DNA from: JALOOE01 sp964423545
GTDB lineage: Bacteria > Chloroflexota > Anaerolineae > CG2-30-64-16
Length of the DNA stretch: 13,376 nucleotides
Assembly: GCA_964423545.1 (NCBI GenBank)
Contig: CAYRFV010000141.1
Location: 1 to 13,376, forward strand
Direction: 5' to 3'
Part shown: one piece after another, positions 9,501 through 13,376 of the stretch
How positions within the stretch are numbered: position 1 is the first letter of the stretch
Layout of the letters: every line of letters starts with the position of its first letter
Notes under the pieces: generated by a model
Database searches by the model: none
Told to the model about the DNA's origin: nothing
Seen by the model: only the letters and a program-made list of their open reading frames with translations
Made by a program: the position numbers and the translations under genes

Positions 9501-12500
9501 TGCTCGCCGTCCAGTTCAAAACCGGCAACCATGTATCTGGCTTCTGAGTCGAACGGCTTGTCGTATATCCGCTTGTACTTGCGCGCGGCCTCATGAATGT
9601 CCACGCCGTTCCTCAAGGCAGAAGCGATCAGGGCCTTGTCGATAGGGTTGGCCTGGCTGAGCCTTTCGAGAACCAGGACATCGTTACATAGGGCACACGC
9701 GATCGCAGTCAGGTTGACGGTTTCCTGGTCCAGCGAACCCGATGGCATCGCAGCGGGCACTTCACTCATGTAGCGGATCCGGCTTACTGAAACGTCACGC
9801 GTCGTCAACACTCCTGTCTTGTCCAGACACACGAGATCGAGCTGGGGGATGAGATCCAGGGCAGCCATGTTCCGTATTCGGATGTCCAGCCGCTCAATTC
9901 TCTGTGCGCCGCGTGAAACAAGGATGTATCTGAACAGCTCATCGTTTTGCAGCAGCACCAGAGCCAATGCCATTACCGCTGCCAACGCACAGATCACCGC
10001 TTGGTGGCTATGTTGGCTCCAAGCAACAAGCAAGGGCGGCAGCAAGAGAGCAGGCAGCAGCCAATACCTGCCCCCGATCCTCAGCGGGGGGCTACGTCTC
10101 CGCAACGCCCGGGATTGTCCCAAGATCCTGCCAACCTCTGTTTCCTCCCCCGTTGCCACGACGACACCCATCCCGTCACCCCTGGTGACCGTGCTGCCTC
10201 GGTACAGATAGACATCTTCGCCCTTCACTGTCTTTTGTGAGGGCACCATCTCCCCGGTCAATTCCCAATCGTCGACCTCCAGGCCTCTCGCTTCAATGAG
10301 CTTGAGATCAGCCGGGACAATGTCTCCGGCTTGCACGAGCACAATATCCCCCTTGCTTAAGTCATCTTCAGGAATGCTCACGGGGTTGCCCATTTTCAGT
10401 ATTGTCACGGTGTTGCCTTGCATCCGACAACCCTCGTTAGTCTTCAGGGATCTCTGCGATCGCAGGAAAGCCGCCGGGACGACCTGAGCCAGCTCACAGT
10501 TTACGCCACGAATGATTCTTGGGCTGCTCGCACTTCAGGGACCGTTCCGAATACCCGTGCATACAGATCCTCGCCAAAGCTCGTCTGAGAGGGTATGCCT
10601 TCGACCATTCTGAACGTGCGTTCTCCATCGGCTTGCCTTTCAGCCACCAGAAAGGCGGCGTTGGCCATGCCCTGGTCATAGAAGCCGCGCGCCAGGGTGT
10701 ATAAATGCGTGACGAAAAAGACCTTGATTCGCCTTTCCGCCAGTGCACTGACGATCTGCCTGGCGATCTCCGAGCCTTCTCGCTCATTGGTGGCGGCAAA
10801 CGATTCGTTGAACAGCACCATCGCATTGGGCGTCATGTTATCTACGATATCGCTCATCCTGCTGAGTTCTTCATCCAGTTTGCCGCTCTTCATGGTGGCG
10901 TCTTCTTTCCGCCTGTAGTGAGTGAAAAGGCGCTCGCAGGTATTGGCGCAGAAAGACTCCGCTGGCACAAACATGCCGCTCTGCATCATCAATTGGGCCA
11001 GGCCAATGCTGCGCAGGAAAGTAGATTTGCCGCCCTGGTTGGCGCCTGTGATGAAAACGATCTCTTTGTCGTCGGCTGTCACATCGCTGCCCACAACTTT
11101 TTCCTTCGTGGTCAGCGCCAGACAGACATCGTACAATCCATCGAACCTATGTCTGCGTTCCTCGGCAGCCGCGGGCATGGGAAAACAGACCGGCTTCCCC
11201 ATCTGGGTAAGCTGTTCGTATAGATTCAGTCCGCCGATGTAGAAAGCCAGTTCGATCCGCAGCATATTGAGAAAACTGTCAATGTGATCGGCCGACTGGG
11301 CCAGCGCATTCGCAACCAGATTGATGCCGCGGTCTTTCAATTCGCCCAACGCCCTGGCGCCGTGATCATCCCGAGGATGGATATGAAAGGTGTAGCTTGG
11401 TGATCTCTGGGCAACAACGCGCTGCACCCAATTCCCATTCTTGACGTGTGGTTTTCGCAGTACGTAGTTGGCGCCTTCATTGCCCTGCCCCAGTTCAGCG
11501 CTGAGCAGGACTCCACCGCGGCACTTAAGTTCCACCAGATGGTCCTGTACGATGGCGAAGTACTCGTCGGCCAGTTCTTTCTTGATCATTGCGAAAAACC
11601 GCGTAAACCCCTCGGAATCGAATTGATCGACGTATTGGTCAGCGATAGCCCTCAGCTTTTTGAGCAGGTCAACAAACATCTGCAGCATCTCAATCGAACC
11701 ATGCAGTACCCCGGTTGGAGAGCTGCCGAAAACTCCCAGCCAATGCTTTTGCTTGTTCGCAAGAGACTCGATCGGGATGTGATAGATCTCCCTGACCACA
11801 GCGGGGTTTTTCAGGCAATCCCTGAGAATATCTTGGCGATATCGTAGGGTGTCCAGGTCGCTCTCGCCAGACAAGACAGCTCTTTTTGCCACTCCAAATA
11901 GGAACCTGTCACCACGCGCCATGGCATCGAACAGCGTGTTCAATTCCAGGTCTTGGGTCAGTGCTGGTTCGTTCGACGGTAATGGCCGCTGCAGGTCAAA
12001 ATCCTGATCTCTGTACATCAGGAAGGCCTTCATGATCTTATGCGTTCCTTTAGTGAATCATAGGTGAGGCGATACTTCTCAGCAATCGAGAGCGCATAGG
12101 CAAGACCATCGGCGGGTCTTCTGACAATTTTGAAAGTGCGCATGGCCGGATTCTCGGGCAACACGGTGCTGACCATGCTCACGGTTTTGTCGCTGAAAGA
12201 AGCCAACTCATCGATGAACGTAACGCAGACACACAGCGCATTGAGGCGGATGATTCTCTCCATGATCTCTTTGCTCAAGAAAACGGCATCTGCCAAGGTG
12301 GTGGAAGTGAAAATCTCATTCATGATGATCACGCTGCCAGGCGTGGCCTGATCGAGAATAGCGTGAATTCTGACCAGTTCATCTTGCAGCTTGCCACGGA
12401 GATTCCGGATATCTTCTTCCTGTTCGAAATGCGTGAAAAGCCGGTCGAACAGAAAGAGTCGCGCTTCCCTGCCCGGAACGGGGCAGCCCAGGCTGGCCAG

Positions 12501-13376
12501 ATAATGCAATTGCCCAAAGGTGCGGGCGAATGTTGTCTTGCCGCCCTGGTTTGGCCCAGAGACAACAAAGATACGCTCCGGATCTTTCAGGTGAAAGTCG
12601 TTGCACACGATAGGCGCCCTCTCGGCAAGGCGTTTATGGGCCAGGGCGACATCAAATCCTTCCCAGTCATAGACTTCCTTGCTTTGATCGGAGACTTGTG
12701 GGTAACAGAATCGCAAGCCCCCCCGTTGGAAGATCGCAACATACTCTCGATAGGCCACGTAAAACTGAATTTCCCGGTCGAAAACGCGGAGTGTCTCATC
12801 CACAAACTTGCTGTGTTGCATGCAAAACTGGGCAAGGCTGGCAAAGATGTCGGGATATAGCCTGGCGACGAAATCCAGGATCTGCGCTTCCACGTAGTTC
12901 ATGCCAGAGCCAAACGTTAGGTGGGCACTGTGATCTTTTACTGCGCCCTGCTTGAATTTCTCGAATGTCCGTTCCACGTCCGCACTGTAGTCAATTTCTG
13001 ATTCGTACTTGCGAACCTTGACCGAGTTGTCCTTGATGAGGACACAGTAGGCCACGGTTGACAAATCACGCTTCACTTTGTCTGTTTCTGAATGCAGCGT
13101 CACAAAAGCATCGGATTTGACATAGCGCGTCAAATACTCCCGGAAGGCGATGAGGCCGGGCGACTTCAAATCTACCTGGGACAAACGATGCGACAGGTGA
13201 CTGACCGCGTCGCAATAGACCTTCGCCGCCTCCAAGAACCACCCTTCTTTGTGCCGCCGGAAGTCAAGCGTATCCACCAGCGCCAAGTAGCGGCGCATGA
13301 TGACCATCTGCCGCGCAAAGAACTTGATGATCTCCAAGAGCGTCTCGTTTTCAAGATCCTGGGCGATTTCCTGGCG

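Overview
The window is high-GC bacterial DNA that appears to come from a metagenome or draft assembly, because it contains a run of ten Ns at 9370-9379. The gene styles suggest an environmental bacterium of the Chloroflexota kind: a thioredoxin/CcdA fusion, a DUF190-CBS fusion next to crcB, and paired MutS-like ATPases. This placement is inference, and no rRNA or other marker fixes it.

Left part, plus strand (598-4041): a thiol/metal cluster. It holds a small lipoprotein with a CxxC pair, a secreted thioredoxin fused to a CcdA/DsbD-like membrane domain, a four-cysteine Fe-S protein of the PF04060 type, and a very Cys/His-rich small protein with a coiled-coil tail. A strong hairpin (4051-4090) closes the block. 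A frameshifted remnant that looks like the end of a chromate transporter follows it.

Middle part, minus strand (8136 down to 4933, perhaps to 4364): a complete fluoride-response operon. A promoter is followed by a fluoride (crcB-motif) riboswitch whose 3' strand is also the first arm of an intrinsic terminator. Next come enolase (a classic fluoride target), the CrcB/Fluc fluoride channel, and a DUF190 protein with four CBS domains. A hypothetical protein may be the last gene. The riboswitch is expected to turn the operon on when fluoride is bound, so the cell exports fluoride and raises the level of the enzyme it inhibits.

Right part, minus strand (13376 down to 8386): two adjacent MutS-family ATPases overlap by four bases, and both have Asn where the Walker B Asp should be. 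They are followed by an unusual P-type ATPase-like protein that starts after the region where M1-M2 should lie and lacks the M4 proline motif. Beyond it is a 71-residue protein of unknown function, with its own near-consensus extended -10 promoter and three 14-bp tandem repeats in its leader. The MutS pair plus the P-type-like protein is the least explained system in the window. The upstream MutS-like gene runs off the right edge.
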